64,000 nt of DNA, taken from NCBI GenBank assembly GCA_037447655.1, contig JBBHKE010003360.1, positions 232,885 through 296,884 of the forward strand, read 5' to 3'. The translations under genes were made by a program, and so were the position numbers. The notes under the pieces were generated by a model, which ran no database searches, was not told where the DNA came from, and saw nothing but the letters and a program-made list of their open reading frames with translations. Shown here piece after piece: positions 44,001-56,594 of this stretch; positions within the stretch are counted from its first letter, which is position 1, and each line of letters begins with the position of its first letter. This DNA is from Zygnema cylindricum (Eukaryota; Streptophyta; Zygnematophyceae; Zygnematales; Zygnemataceae).

Positions 44001-45106
44001 TTCGAATATATAATTGTGCGTACGCTATTTTCAGTATGGTACTGTCGTTTCACGTCCCTTTGTGTCGGTTCATGTAAATTTGTTGTTTGTGTACGGTTCC
44101 CTTTTAGTAGTCGAATGTATTTTGTAATCATTGTAATCATTTCGTCTCTTAGTTTAGTGGAACGTTGTTTTCTTTAATTACTTCTGTTGCACCTTTTCAC
44201 GTGTACGTTGAAGTGTACATTTACATTATTTATTGTAAATTTTTGATTCATTTCGTTTTAAGTTCTTTGTATGAAATATTTCTTTTGTGGTTAACTTGGC
44301 CATCCACCAATTTTGTAATTGGCCGTCACTAGTTACATCTTTTTGTCTTTTACAGCTTTCATTCTTTTGTGGACGTCGTGTAACCAGTCCACTTTAAATG
44401 TAAAGATAGATTTAGTACTTATTCTGTTCATTTTGTACATCAAATTTTAAACCGATTATAATGAGAAGACATTTCTTCCTCTGTGCTTCTCCTTTTGTAT
44501 TATTTTTGTCTCATTTTGTCGTATCTTTTGCTTCTGTATTCTTTTTTCCCATGGTTTCTCTCTTTTTCATCTTAGATATTTTTCTCGAATATCTCTCTCT
44601 TTGACTAACCATGCCTTTACCTTCTACAAAAAAAATATAGAGAGAAAAGTAAAAAAGATAAAAAACGAGAGCGAAAAAAATGTAAAAAACGTAAAAAATA
44701 GAGATATAGAAGGGGTAATGAAAAAAACGTAAAGAGTGATAAAGAGAAATAGAAAAATTTCAAAAACAGGTGAGAGAGATAAAAGGAGAGAGAGAAAATA
44801 GAGTAGAACAAAAAACAAAAAAGATAAAATAAAAATACAAAAATAAAAACAAATGTAAGTAATGCAGAAGCCACCAATGCGAAAGCTAATATTTTTAATA
44901 GAAGTAATAAAATAGAATGAATAAGTACAATGAACGTTTCCACAATCTATAATAATAATAACTTATTTTTTATCTTAAAACTAAATGTTTAATTTTTATG
45001 CGAATGTACAAGAGAAGTTTCAATTAGAAATGTAAATATCTATGAGAGATATTTCTTGTTTGTTATTTTTACAATGTTGCTAAAATGGCATATTTCTGAT
45101 GCGTAG

Positions 45107-45661
45107 TTAATGAGCTAACACTATGCGGGCACTTTTTTACTACTAATCGTCACAAACTAATTTCAATGCGTCATCTTAATGAGCTAACACTATGCGGGCA
45201 CTTTTTTACTACTAATCGTCACAAACTAATTTCAATGCGTCATCTGGTACATTTTATAGTTCACGATGTGGTCTGTGTACATGACTATTAGTACCCGCTG
45301 CCTATTTGGGAAGTTGGTGCCTTGTTGCCTCCACTATTGTCTCTCGTTTTTTGGCTGGGGACACTCCTATTCTTGCTACTGTGGTACCCCGAGTTTCGGA
45401 CGGTGTGCTCGCCTTCCAGCGGTCCCTATGCGGGCACTTTTTTACTACTAATCGTCACAAACTAATTTCAATGCGTCATCTGGTACATTTTATAGTTCAC
45501 GATGTGGTCTGTGTACATGACTATTAGTACCCGCTGCCTATTTGGGAAGTTGGTGCCTTGTTGCCTCCACTATTGTCTCTCGTTTTTTGGCTGGGGACAC
45601 TCCTATTCTTGCTACTGTGGTACCCCGAGTTTCGGACGGTGTGCTCGCCTTCCAGCGGTCC
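45107..45661 (+). repeat. Nested tandem duplications (69 bp, then 236 bp)
   Basis: The segment from TTAATGAGC to the next copy repeats with a 69-bp period (45107 and 45176). The 236-bp unit starting CTATGCGGGC (45190) is repeated exactly at 45426 and ends at 45661 with CCAGCGGTCCC. The second unit runs into the long ORF. The near identity indicates a recent event. Confidence 0.9.
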
Positions 45662-46606
45662 CTTCTCGATGCATCTCGTTCTCTTCCTCCTGCTGCTATC
45701 GCGGATATGCCAGTTCTCTCCACTCTTGTTTCAACATCAGTTGCACGTGTTCAGGAATCCATTTCTGATAAGGTTGTCGCCACTATTAAGTCTGAGTTTC
45801 TCGAGGCGCTTCCTTCTGATACTTCGCGTGCACGCTTTCTTTCCTGTGGCGGACCGGGTTCCAGAGCTTGGCTATTGGCTATCCCTATCTTATTTACTCT
45901 CCGATTCACCCCGGCTCAATTCACCACGGCCCTTAGGTTTCGGCTTGGCCTCCCTCACCCACCTTTGCTTGGCTCACTTGTTTGCTCTTGTGACCACGTT
46001 CTTGATCCCGACGGCATTCATTTGCTTTGTTGCTCCCACGGAGGCGAGTTGATTCAGGCGCACGACACGATTCGAGACACCATTGCTACTATCGCTTCCG
46101 AGGGAGGATATTCTGTCCGTCGGGAAGTTTCCCACATTATTCCTTCCCGTCGGATTGACATTGTATTACTTGATGGTGCGCGTCGTACATTCGGTGACGT
46201 TGTTTTGGCAAACCCTACTTCTGATACTGTTGTTAGTCGGGCAGCTCGACATGTGGGCGTGGCCGCACGCGACGCGGCTAGGAGGAAGGAGCGTGATTAT
46301 GCCCATCGCGATGCTATGGATGGTTTCATTCCGATGGCGGTGGAGATATTTGGTTGTTTGGGTGTGGCTTTGGACGAGTTTCTCCGTGCTTGTGGTCGGC
46401 GTTCGTTTGAGCGGCGGGGACCTGGGAGCCCTTCAGTTTCAGTACTTACTTCTTTTTACCGTCAACGTTTATCAGTGGCCCTTCAGCGAGTGCAGGCTTC
46501 TATCCTCCTTGGATCGTCTATTGCGGCTATGGATCGTCGACGTGTCCCGGAACTCCCGCCTCGCGCTCCTCCGGGGTTCGGGGACTTACGTGGTTGCTTT
46601 GCATAG
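45542..46606 (+). CDS. C-terminal part of a non-LTR-type retroelement protein (zinc-finger plus PD-(D/E)XK-like nuclease), 5'-incomplete
   Basis: A 354-aa open frame. FLSCGGPGSRAWLLAIP and the following ALRFRLGLP (residues 99-137) are the segment usually found after RT in these proteins. A zinc-binding pattern follows (C148, C150, H160, C163), then QAHDTIRDTIATIASEGG. RRIDIVLLDG and FGDVV (D206, D219) resemble the acidic residues of a restriction-like nuclease. A conserved C-terminal region (FIPMAVEIFGCLGVALDEF) follows. No RT motif is present. The apparent start lies in the 236-bp duplication, so the ORF is a fragment that happens to remain open. The nuclease assignment is inference from motif order. 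Confidence 0.6.
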   Translation: MGSWCLVASTIVSRFLAGDTPILATVVPRVSDGVLAFQRSLLDASRSLPPAAIADMPVLSTLVSTSVARVQESISDKVVATIKSEFLEALPSDTSRARFLSCGGPGSRAWLLAIPILFTLRFTPAQFTTALRFRLGLPHPPLLGSLVCSCDHVLDPDGIHLLCCSHGGELIQAHDTIRDTIATIASEGGYSVRREVSHIIPSRRIDIVLLDGARRTFGDVVLANPTSDTVVSRAARHVGVAARDAARRKERDYAHRDAMDGFIPMAVEIFGCLGVALDEFLRACGRRSFERRGPGSPSVSVLTSFYRQRLSVALQRVQASILLGSSIAAMDRRRVPELPPRAPPGFGDLRGCFA

Positions 46607-46850
46607 ATTTTTAGTTATGTTAGGGTTTTGTTGTTAGGTGTTAGCTTTTTCTTTTGGTGTTTCGTTTGTTGTTTTTTGCTTTTTTTTTGTGTGTTTTCCG
46701 TCTACTAGTTGTCATTTTGTGGTTTCGTTGCTTTTGCCTTGCTTATCGTTTTTGTTTTTTCCCCCAACATATACTTTTTCAATTTTTGCCGTGCTACTTC
46801 TCTTTTGTTCCCCATGAACTTAGATGGTTTACCATCGCGCTTTTTAATAA
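46607..46850 (+). other. 3' tail of the retroelement copy with terminal hairpin
   Basis: A T/G-rich untranslated segment ends with GATGGTTTACCATC (46823-46836), then GCGCTTTTTAATAAAG. The same hairpin closes the minus-strand copy at 38640-38653. A conserved 3' hairpin is a likely recognition site for the element's RT. Confidence 0.65.
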
Positions 46851-46859
46851 AGTCAGCCC

Positions 46860-49800
46860 CGTAATATATTTAAATGAATCGATTAAATGAATGTGTTAAG
46901 TTCATCAATATAAAAGTATCGTTGGAGATCGTATAATTTCAACAGGACGGGCTTTAAAAATGACTAGTTTGTCTCAAATGGTTACTGAGATTAAAATGCC
47001 AATGATTTTTCTGCAAGATGTTAATTAGCGAAACATGTTCACTAGTAAAGAAAAACACGATAAGTTTGCAAATAGATTATACGTTTAGTTTTAATTTAAT
47101 ATTGCATTTAATTATGCGCAAATATATATGTTTTTTAGTTTTTTTTTATTTCTAAATAAATTATTTTTTTTCAGTATGTTTTGTCGTTTTACATATGTTG
47201 ATGAATTTTGAGCATGTGGATTTTGAAGTGGCAACTATAGAAATGCTTCCTAACACACATGCGCACATATATCTACGAACATACTATATATTTTTATTTA
47301 CAATCTAGAGATCACGAATCGATATATAGCCCACTTTGTCCACTTCTGTTTTTACTTCCATTATTTTTTAATATTTTTCAATTTTTTTATATTTTGTTTT
47401 TTTTTATCATAAATCATATACTTATCTAAAAAACTTTAAAATTTAAGCGTTTATGTATGATTTAAGTAAGTCACAATTACAACATTTTGTATTTTTTTTG
47501 AATTACGTAATTTTGTCTGTATTTTCATTTAATACTTCTTTTTATTATTTCATTTTATTTTTTATACAATAAAAAATTAAAACAAAAATGTTTTTTTTAT
47601 TGATGTTTTTTTTTTCTTTGTTTTTTCTGTTGTTAGTTAATAAAAAAAAATCACAAATTACTTAAAAAAAACACACTAAAAATACATACAAAAATCTATA
47701 ACGAACATAAAAAAATCAATAACTAACTTAATAATTTAATTTAATAGGCGATTTGAAAGAAAAAATTATCTAATAATTTACCCTAATACGCAATTGGAAA
47801 ATTTAAAATCGACCCGATGGGCGATCAAATAGAAAAAAAGAAAGTGGTTAAAATAAAGAAAAAAAGTTTGATTTTTTTTTTTTTTATTCATATATAATAT
47901 ATATATATGTTGATTTGTAGTTACATTATAAAGTAGAATTTGATTTTTAATATTTTTAATATTTTTTACATTGTTAAATTTTTTAATATTTGTAGGATTT
48001 GTCATTTTTTTTCTATCCGGAGTTAATTACGTATTATTTTGTTTTTTTATTATTTTTGAGGTTTTTGTTATTTTTCAAATTTTTATTTGAATTGATAATT
48101 TTTTATTTTGTTTTTTTATTTTTTTTAAATATTTATAAGTTAATGGTTTTAAAACTTTTAAAGTATGTATATTTTTTATTTTTAAGAATTTATCTAATTT
48201 TTTGGAATTTTCATATTTTTTGATTTTTTAAAAATCTATCATTTTTTTTATATGGAAGTAAGTACTTAATACTTTATTTTTCTGAAATTTTAAAGTTCTC
48301 AAATTAAATGGAAATTGTAAACTTAACTATTATGTTCATTTTAAAAAAATTAAATTTTGTTATATTTTTTTTAGTTTTTAAAATTTTTATATTTTTTTTA
48401 GATTTTTATTATTTCAGTTTTTACGTTCTTTGAAAATTGCATGGTTTTCTTTTAGGGTATTTAAGTTTTAAAAGATTTTAATTTATGTTAATACTTACAC
48501 GTAATTATCAAAATGATGTTCACTATTGTCAACATTAACTTTACGTTAACATAAACGATGTCAAAAACAATAAAACTACATTTTAATAGAAAAAAAGAAA
48601 AAATTATAACAAAAACAAAGAATAATTATAATAAACGTTAACAATTATTATTATTGTTATTTTTTTAATTTTTCGATGTTATTTTATATTATGTTTTTTT
48701 TCCACTTTATTTGTTCATGCGGTAATGTTTTGTTGAACAATTTTATTCATTATGCAAACACTCAAATATCGTTTATTTCAACGTCAAAATCAAAGGGTTA
48801 ACTTACACTTTTTGCGCGCCCTTAAAATTAAAAGATTATGAATTTTTATTTTTTAAATACACGTTAATTTATTTTAACGATTGTCTTTAAATTAGTATTG
48901 TCAACGAATAACAAAGAAATAGTGAAAAGTTACCGTGAAAGCAACTAATGTATAAAATACAAAGTAAAAAATAAAGTGAATAAAGCTGAAAAAAAAAACA
49001 CAAATATAAATTTGGTATTTTTTTATTTTTTTTTTAAGTTTTGCAGTTTAAATTTTATGCGCATTGTCTTACTCTTACGGTTATCTTATGCAAGTTTTGT
49101 TCGTTAAATATTTTGAAGTTTCCTACGTCATTTAAAGAGGGTTGAATTTAAAATTGCTTGTAATATCTTATACGGAATTAAAGGTTTTGCGTATTTATAA
49201 ATTTAACTCTTGAACTCTTTAATTGTCTTTTACAAGTTTCGCAGGTTAAATTTTATCAATATTACCACATTAATTACATAGCGCGGAATATGAAATTGTT
49301 TGTAATGTGAATATAAAATTGAAAGTCTTACGTATGTGTGAATCTTACACTTAAACTCTTTGGTTTTCTTACGCAATTCTAACTCTTTAATTATTTGGTT
49401 GTCGTATAGTTAGTCCTAAAATTTACCAAATAGTGACAAAACATGTCGAAATTAATTTACCAGATAGAGACAAGCATGCTAAAATTATCATGTGTTTTTA
49501 TGTTTTTTGTACCCTGATGGTTTTCTATCGCAAAGTCTACGTCTAGCACTAGAGGTCTGCGTAATTGTACAATTAACTCGTTCAATTAATAAAATAATTG
49601 CCATCAAATCTTTTGACTTTTAACGATCATTTTTTTTGTTTGAATTTTTAGCGGAAAGAAATACGAATGTAACCTGTGAAAGTTATATGTTGCTCAAATT
49701 TTGAAATTAATTTTGATAAAGAGAAATTAAATTTTATTTTTATAAGCTTTCTTACTTTTATTGTTCTTTATTTTTTCTATGTACAGGTTTTTTTTTATTA

Positions 49801-50577
49801 TTATTATGGACTAAATATTGGTCCAAATGACTTTAGAATTTTACAAAAAAGGTTTTCGTACGATTCAGGTAAGTCATAACAACTCTCCCTTGGTATTTTC
49901 ATTGGATTATTTTGTTTTGCTTTTATCCATTTAACTTTACTTTCCTTGTTTCTCCATTTAGTTTAGTGTTTAGTTTTGTACTTTGCATTACAAATATAAC
50001 TCATAACCTTTATTTTGGTTATTTTTTTTTTGTATTATTTAGTTTGTTTTGCACATTACAAATGGGTTACCTTTGCTTCCACTCATTTTTTCAGAAAAAA
50101 CATTATTTTCTCTCTTTTTTTTTGAAAAAGCATAAAAAAGCCTTTACTTGAGGTCATTTTAAAAATAATTTTTTTTGTTGTTTTTGTAATTTTTTTTATG
50201 TGCTTTCTTCTAAACTCTCGCACACATTATTATAGTCCCGTCGATATTGTTTTTTTATTACCATAGAAAAGCCAAAAACTTTGTTTCGGAGGAGGCAACA
50301 CAACTTTTCAATGAAAATAACTTTTCAAAAACAAAATTTCAAAAGGTTGAAAAAAGCATTTCCCTCGAGGAATGGATTATAGGTTGAAAAAATCGTTATC
50401 TTTAAGGAATCGATTCTTTTGGCGTTTGCAGCGGTAGGGCCAAAAAAATGCCAAAGTAAAGAAATAAATGAGTTTTTAATGTTTTTTTGCTGTAATTACT
50501 GTTTACTAACTTCACATTTTTTTCGGTCAAATCCTGTTTTCTTTTGGTTTATATATATGGGAAGAATGGTGAAAGGC
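46860..50577. other. AT-rich region, second part
   Basis: Composition as in 39540-45106. The block 47290-47870 is the diverged partner of 42330-42830, in the same orientation. No supported gene. Confidence 0.7.
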
Positions 50578-52230
50578 GCAAGTGGACAGAAGCGTAGAGG
50601 GAAAAGGAGAGGGAGAGACGGGGGAGAAAAAAGGAGGACAAATCTTTATTGAGAAAGTGTCCTACACTTGCCTTGTCAATGAGATATCGAAACATCGCTC
50701 CCTTCACCCCCCTTTTTACACCCTTTTTTGTTGTAAAGTGCAAAAAAAAAGTGTAGGCGAAACGTGTAGGAGAGGGAGAGAGGGGGAAAGAGGGAGAGAG
50801 GGGGAGAGGGGGAGAGGAGGGAGAGAGAAAGAGTGACAGGGGAAGAGCGGGAGAGTGGAAATTAGAAAGAGAGGGGGGTCGGGGTAAGGGGGAGAGGGAG
50901 TGAGGGGAGGGGGAAAAAGGGGAGGGGGGAGAGGGAGAGAGGGTGAGAGGGGAAACCAAGGAGAGGGAGAGAAGGGGAGAAGGAGAAACCGGAAGGGTGG
51001 GAGATGGTGGGAGGTGGGAAATGGGGAGAGGGAGACGGGAACAGGGGGAGAGGAAAGGGAGAGGGCGGGAGAGGGAGATGGGAGAGGGAGTGGGGGGTAG
51101 AGGGAGAGGATTGGGAGAGAGGGAGAGAAAAAGGATAGTGGAAGAGAGGGAGAGTACGGGAGAGAGAGAGGGAAGGAGAGGTTTAGGGGGAAAGGGGGGG
51201 GAGCGGGGAGAGGGGGAGAGGGAAAGAGGGAGAAAAGGAGAGTGGGGGAGTTGGGGAGAGGGAGAGAGGCAGAGAGGGGAGAGTTGGAGTGGGGGAGAGG
51301 AGAGGGATAGAGGGAGAGAGAGGAAGAGTTGGAGAAGGGGAGAAGGAGAGAGGGAAAGAGGGAGAGAGGGGGAGAGGAGTGAAAGAGAGGGAGGGAGAGG
51401 GGGAGAGAGGAAGGGGGAGAAAGGGATAAGGGGAGAGGGGGAGAGGGAGAGAGGGAGAGTGGGGGAGAGTAGTGGAAGAGAGGGAGGGAGAGGGGGAGAG
51501 ATCGAGAAGAGGGGAAGAAAGAGGGTGAAAGGGGGAGATGTGGAGAGGGAGAAGGAGGAAGAGTGGGGTATTGGGGGATGTGGGAGATGGGAAAAGTGAG
51601 AGCAAAAGAGAGGGAGAAGAGAGGGAGATAGGTAGAGAGAGAGGGAGAGGAGAGAGGCAGTGGGAGATAGGGAAAGAGGGAGAAAGCGGGAGAGGATGTG
51701 TTGCAGAGGAGAGGGAACAAGAAAGGGAAAAATAGGGGGTGTTGTAGAGGAGAGGGAGAGAGGGAGAGAGGGAGAGAGAGGGAGAGGGGGAGTGGGAGAT
51801 AGGGAGAGAGTGGGAGAAGGGAGAGGGGGAGAGGGAGAGGGTGATGGAGGAAGATGGGGGAAGGGCGAAGGTGGGAGTTGAGGAGAGGGGGAGAGGGAGA
51901 GGGAGAGGTAGGAGGAAGAGTGGGAATGGGGTGAGGGGGAGATGTGGAGAGGGATAGTTGAAGTGGGGAGGAGGAGAGGTAGAGGGGGAGAGGGAGAGGG
52001 CCACGGTGAGAGATGTGGAAAGGCAGAGATGGAGAATGGAAGAAAGGAGGATGGGGGGATATGGTTTGAGGGATAGATGTAGAGTAGCAGAGGGGGAGAG
52101 GGAGGGAAGGGTGGAGGGGGGAGAGGGGGAGGGCGGGGGAGGGGAAGAGGGGAAGGGGGAAGAGAGGATGTGGAGAGTTGGGGGGCCGGAGTGACAAGGG
52201 AAAGGTGGAGATAGGGGAGATGGAGGTAGA
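50578..52230 (+). repeat. 1.65-kb polypurine tract
   Basis: The plus strand is almost only G and A (GGGAGAGGGAGAGAGGG words, irregular period). One patch of ordinary sequence lies at about 50640-50760. All long ORFs on either strand are compositional artefacts rich in S, P and L or in G, R and E. Confidence 0.92.
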
Positions 52231-52239
52231 GAGAGGGCG

Positions 52240-53738
52240 AGAGGAGGATCTTAACCTTCTCCGGAACAAAAATGTATGACTTATCCATTTAATTTATCAA
52301 TACTTATCTAACGAGGGCTGAAAAAAAAGGAGTGCCCTCGTTCTTTGGTCTCCCGTGCTACACACACACCCATGTCTGTCACAGTGGCCACCTTGGGCTC
52401 GTTCTGATTGCAACATCCTGACACAGAAAATGGCTCTCCACGTTTTTCAAACCAGTTCATTCACTTCTTCATTCCCTTGTTCATAACCTTTTATCAACAG
52501 ACGTCTAGATTCTTGAGAGACTCAAGCATGTCACGTCACGTTGAGTCCACTTCCCAGTAGTATTGATTGGCAGAGAATTGAAGCGTTTTTGTGAAATCAA
52601 AATATTTAGTATTACATTTTTTCGTGCAACCAGACGTGCTCGATTTTAGTCCACTTCATTCTATAGTGCTATTTACACTATATAATGATTTTCAGCCCAA
52701 AGAAGTCAGGACCTATTCGTGTGATTAACACTCGCGATGGTGAGCCGTGTAGGTGATTAGACTAAGATCCTACATACCAGCTGCTACTGCTCTACAAATC
52801 AACGTCAGAGTAGCGACAAGAGTCACGAGGCTAAAGCCCATGGCGTGACATTTATAACAAATGGGCATTGTCATGAGAAGGCACAATGCATAAGTTTACC
52901 ACAAGCCCACACATAACTTACGCTCGTTAGTTCACACTTTCTTCTAATTTCGAGAGTTCACCTAACTGTTAATATGCCAATATATGCTCTCAAGTATTTG
53001 GTTTAATTTCTGATCAAGAAATGGTTCTTGGCAGTCTTACTTCCACTGGTTCTAGTGTCCCTGTGACTTCTGATAGGGTAATTACAAGGAAGGAACTTGC
53101 CCAAATTTTCAGGGCAAGGTAAGCCGTACATAAATATACCTCGAAAAATGTACTAACTGTACCATTTCCCTCAAACAATGAGGGTAAACCTTTGAAGTGT
53201 AATTACCTACGAATCTTCTGGCGACCGTTAGGGTTTCACTGTTAACTTCCTCTGAGCTCTAAGCACCTTGTCCCTGGGAATGCCCAAACACAAAAAAAAT
53301 ATTGTCAGACAAAACGCAAAATATCCCAATGTTGCCAAAAGGTAAACACTGTAATTATCCATTCTGCTTCAATGTAGTTTTGCACAGATTAACCATAAGA
53401 AATACAAGTATCTGACACTCGTATTAACGTACTAGATAGTGCTAATACTTTACCTCTAACAGTCACCATTTCTAAGGAAAAAGCAATTTCCAAACGAGCT
53501 TCCCCAACAGTTTTGAAACACACATCAAAAGCAGTAAGAAACAAAACCTACACAAACAATTTGAGTGCAACTCACTACCACTTCCACCTTGATCAAATAA
53601 ACCAAACCATGTCAGCCAGAATAACTTTTTTTTAAATGACCTAAAACTAAAACCCTAAACAACCCCAATATCCAGTTTTGTGGCTCGCAACTTTTGTATA
53701 CATGGCACAAAGTTCAAAAATGTCAATTAAAGACTAAC
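52240..53738. other. Unassigned region; possible plus-strand exon at 53022-53118
   Basis: 53022-53118 reads MVLGSLTSTGSSVPVT, DRVITRKELAQIFRAR and then a GTAAGC donor, with ordinary codon composition. I could not find a following exon and do not recognise the product. The rest shows no gene. Confidence 0.3.
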
Positions 53739-56594
53739 CTCCATGAGCTTTCCGAGGTCAAACTTTAGCGCCTTCATGATCTCGACCTTCCAAATATCGG
53801 TGTTTTAATGAGGATAGATTCCGGCAAATGCCGCCTCCCTCTCCTTTCCAATGCTTTCAGAGATAAACTGGAGCATAAGATCCTTCATATCCACATGCCT
53901 ACGACGACTCCACCATAATTTTTTGCGCTCCTTCTTACGGAGCTGCATTCGAAGACGTTGCCCTTTCATAATCAGCATTCAAATAGCTACATAATATACA
54001 ATCTAAGGCAGAGGCATATTTCAGTTCCAAACAATTTCATACAAAACGGCAGAAAAAAACAAATGAATTTACTAGAACACCTCAAAAAACGATTATCATG
54101 CTGTAAAAGATATTCACGACATTAAGTTGACAAACATTTTAAAGACCTGAAAAGTGCTCATCAACTCACTCTAATCGTAAAACATACCTTAAGTAACTTC
54201 TAACCTAAACTAGGACCAAAGAAAATCCTTGCTCTGCTTCAAATTACTTCACACCAGACAGACCTGAGCTGTCTCTACACAAGAAGATTTGCGAATTGGT
54301 TGGCACGCAGCTCAGTAAAACAATCCGAGAGTGAAGATGTCAGTAGTCTTCACATGAGAAACACTTATGACCGCAAATTGTCTGTTGTGAAATCCATTGC
54401 CTGATTCAATTCAAGTACAAACTTGAAATGAATCATTGGCTCCTTATTTCAAAGACTGAATAGTCTTACAAAACGAGAACTTCAACTATCATAACTCAAC
54501 TGTACACCAGAACAGTAAAAAAAATGCAGGGCTCACAAACCAACAAGCAAACATATGAGCAAAGACAAACAAAGAATGTAGAAAACTGCATAATACCGAT
54601 GCATATCTGGAAAGCATCCCGCTTCTCTAGAAAATGAGGTCCAAGTCCAATTCCACAATTTGATCACATGCCAACATTCTGCTAACCACCCTTGAATTCT
54701 GTCAAGAAATTCCAGCAACCCTTAAATTAAACCAATCTTGTGAACAACCCCAACCAGTAAATAGACTACCAAAACATGAAAGTTATATTTTCCTGACGAA
54801 TGAATTAACATGTCGATAGCTATTATGACGAGCAGCTGATAAGCAGACAGCCCACCATCTTCAGCCAGCAGTTGGTTTAGGCACCATGCGGCAGACACAA
54901 GGCCATGGGAAGACCGAATGCTGCTTGACTATTAGGTGCCGACAGCTCAAAGCTGGTGCTTTTCGTCACTGTTCAATACTTCTACCAATGGCTGCCGTGC
55001 AAATTTGCGGGTTTGAGACAAGTTTTTGATACAAACATGAATCGCCAACAAAGAACAGGATATCTGAAGTCACTCATACTAGAACATTGTCAAAACAGAG
55101 GACGGACAAACGAGAGCTCCATTCCGTTGTAGATCACAGTGGAAAAGATGGACGATTAAGAGATCTTTCAAACAATTGGAATTCCATCAAATCAGATACT
55201 TTGCTAACTGATTGGATTAATGAACGAGTATAGATACCACAACGCCAATAAGTGGAAGTTGAACAAACCTAGAAAATGGTAAGAACATTCCGGCCCTCCA
55301 CATCCTTTGTATGGAGTTTCATTTATCAGAGCTCCATTTTTCTTTCTTAATTGGATCCTCATCGTTTTGAAGATCTGCGAGACTGACCTCCGACACACAA
55401 CCCTCCAGCCTATCTGAAGCGATCTGCATAGAATCATACTCATCCAGAAAACAGTCACGTTATTTGAAAAGACATGTTAAACAAAATATCAAGAAACTCC
55501 ACACTTTAGTCACCATTAGAACCCTAGAAGACCCTTTCAAAAATCTTGAATGTCCACGCAACGTGCCTGAATGTAGGCAGCACTCAAACAAACACTGGAA
55601 GAGATTTTAACATTCAATATTAAATTCAGCAAGGCTTCAAGCAGGAGTTTTCAATCAATCCCTCTCATGAAGGAATTCAACGACATTTAAACGTAAAGAT
55701 GCCTCTATTCCGCATTCCGGAGTGCACTCAGACTCTGTGGACATGTGTGCCTAACAATGCTTACCATAATTCATAGTGCGTCAGACTTTTTCTAATCCAA
55801 AAAGGACATCATACTATTAGAACAAAAACATCCAACCTTGTAAAATACCGGACCATATATATATGCTACTTTTGTGGTATTCAAAGACAAACCCGGTATT
55901 CCCTGCCTTGCTGACAAGCAAGACTATCGATACACCACCATTGTTCAATTACAAGCTGGAACAGATTTAATGTGACTGAGTTTCTATGCAGAATCAGTCG
56001 GTTTCCCGTGAAAACCATAAATATGAAACGTACCAACAAACAAAGGATGAAGCGAAAAGGACAGATACAAAGAAGAACAAAAGAACATTAGTAAAACACT
56101 AGAGGTTATTTCTCAAAACCGTCCAGCAGCATAAAGATAACAAATTCAAATAAACAGCCTAAGGCAGTGTTGATGAGGTTATTTCTTAAAACCGTCCAGC
56201 AGCGTAAAGATAACAAATTCAGATAAACAGCCTAAGGCATTGTTGATGTCTGTAACAATAGTGCACGAGAGAGGCAACATCTAAGGCATTACTGGTGAAA
56301 AACGCATAATTAGACACTTCGTAACAGGTCAGCTGTTTTGCAAAATATAATGTTAAAGACAAATCAATATTGCAAGGCCGTAACCACCATTGCCTAATAA
56401 GACAGCCCACTCAACTTCAGAACAACCAGAAATAGAATCAGAACACCACTGATCAAGTTACCAACAATAACCATTGACAAAAAATGTCATACCTTTCTGC
56501 CCTGTGTCCTTGTGACAAGAATCTTTCCAATGTTGCGAACATTTGAACAAAGAAGGAGCCTCCATGTCATACCAATCCTTCTCAGCAAAGGGAT
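53739..56594 (-). pseudogene. RPS3A: RPS3A (ribosomal protein eS1) pseudogene, introns retained
   Basis: Three minus-strand exons match eS1 of the small ribosomal subunit. Exon a (56493-56594) encodes DPFAEKDWYDMEAPSLF, then needs a one-base shift to read NVRNIGKILVTRTQGRK before a GTATGA donor. Exon b (about 55340-55423, acceptor ATGCAG) reads IASDRLEGCVSEVSLADL and QNDEDP, then degenerates. Exon c (53739-53970) reads QFISESIGKERE and GIYPH, then a TAA stop inside the frame, then KALKFDLGKLMEV before GTTAGT. A faint trace of the missing exon may lie near 54600-54720. Introns with splice sites remain, so this is a duplicated gene that decayed, not a retrocopy. The N-terminus and C-terminus were not found. 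Confidence 0.85.
56102..56247. repeat. Tandem 73-bp duplication
   Basis: GAGGTTATTTCTCAAAACCG starts a unit at 56102 that is repeated with few changes at 56175, ending at AAGGCA(G/T)TGTTGAT. It lies in an intron of the RPS3A pseudogene. Confidence 0.85.

Larger units (their letters stand above)
39540..45106. other. AT-rich region without recognised genes
   Basis: Long T and A runs dominate; most ORFs here are homopolymer-driven (F, L, Y, K, N). A block at 42330-42830 (containing TATATAGCCCACTTTG and ATAATTTAATTTAATA) recurs in diverged form at 47290-47870. A GA microsatellite lies at 40380-40402. Confidence 0.7.

Noticed and set aside
42330-47870. The two AT-rich related blocks as LTRs of one large element
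   Set aside because: They show no TG..CA ends, no target duplication, primer site or pol, and similarity is patchy.
50549-52288. Minus-strand ORFs of 579 and 517 codons, and a plus-strand ORF of 218 codons
   Set aside because: They are Ser/Pro/Leu or Gly/Arg/Glu strings produced by the purine tract. Several frames are open at once and none has a domain.
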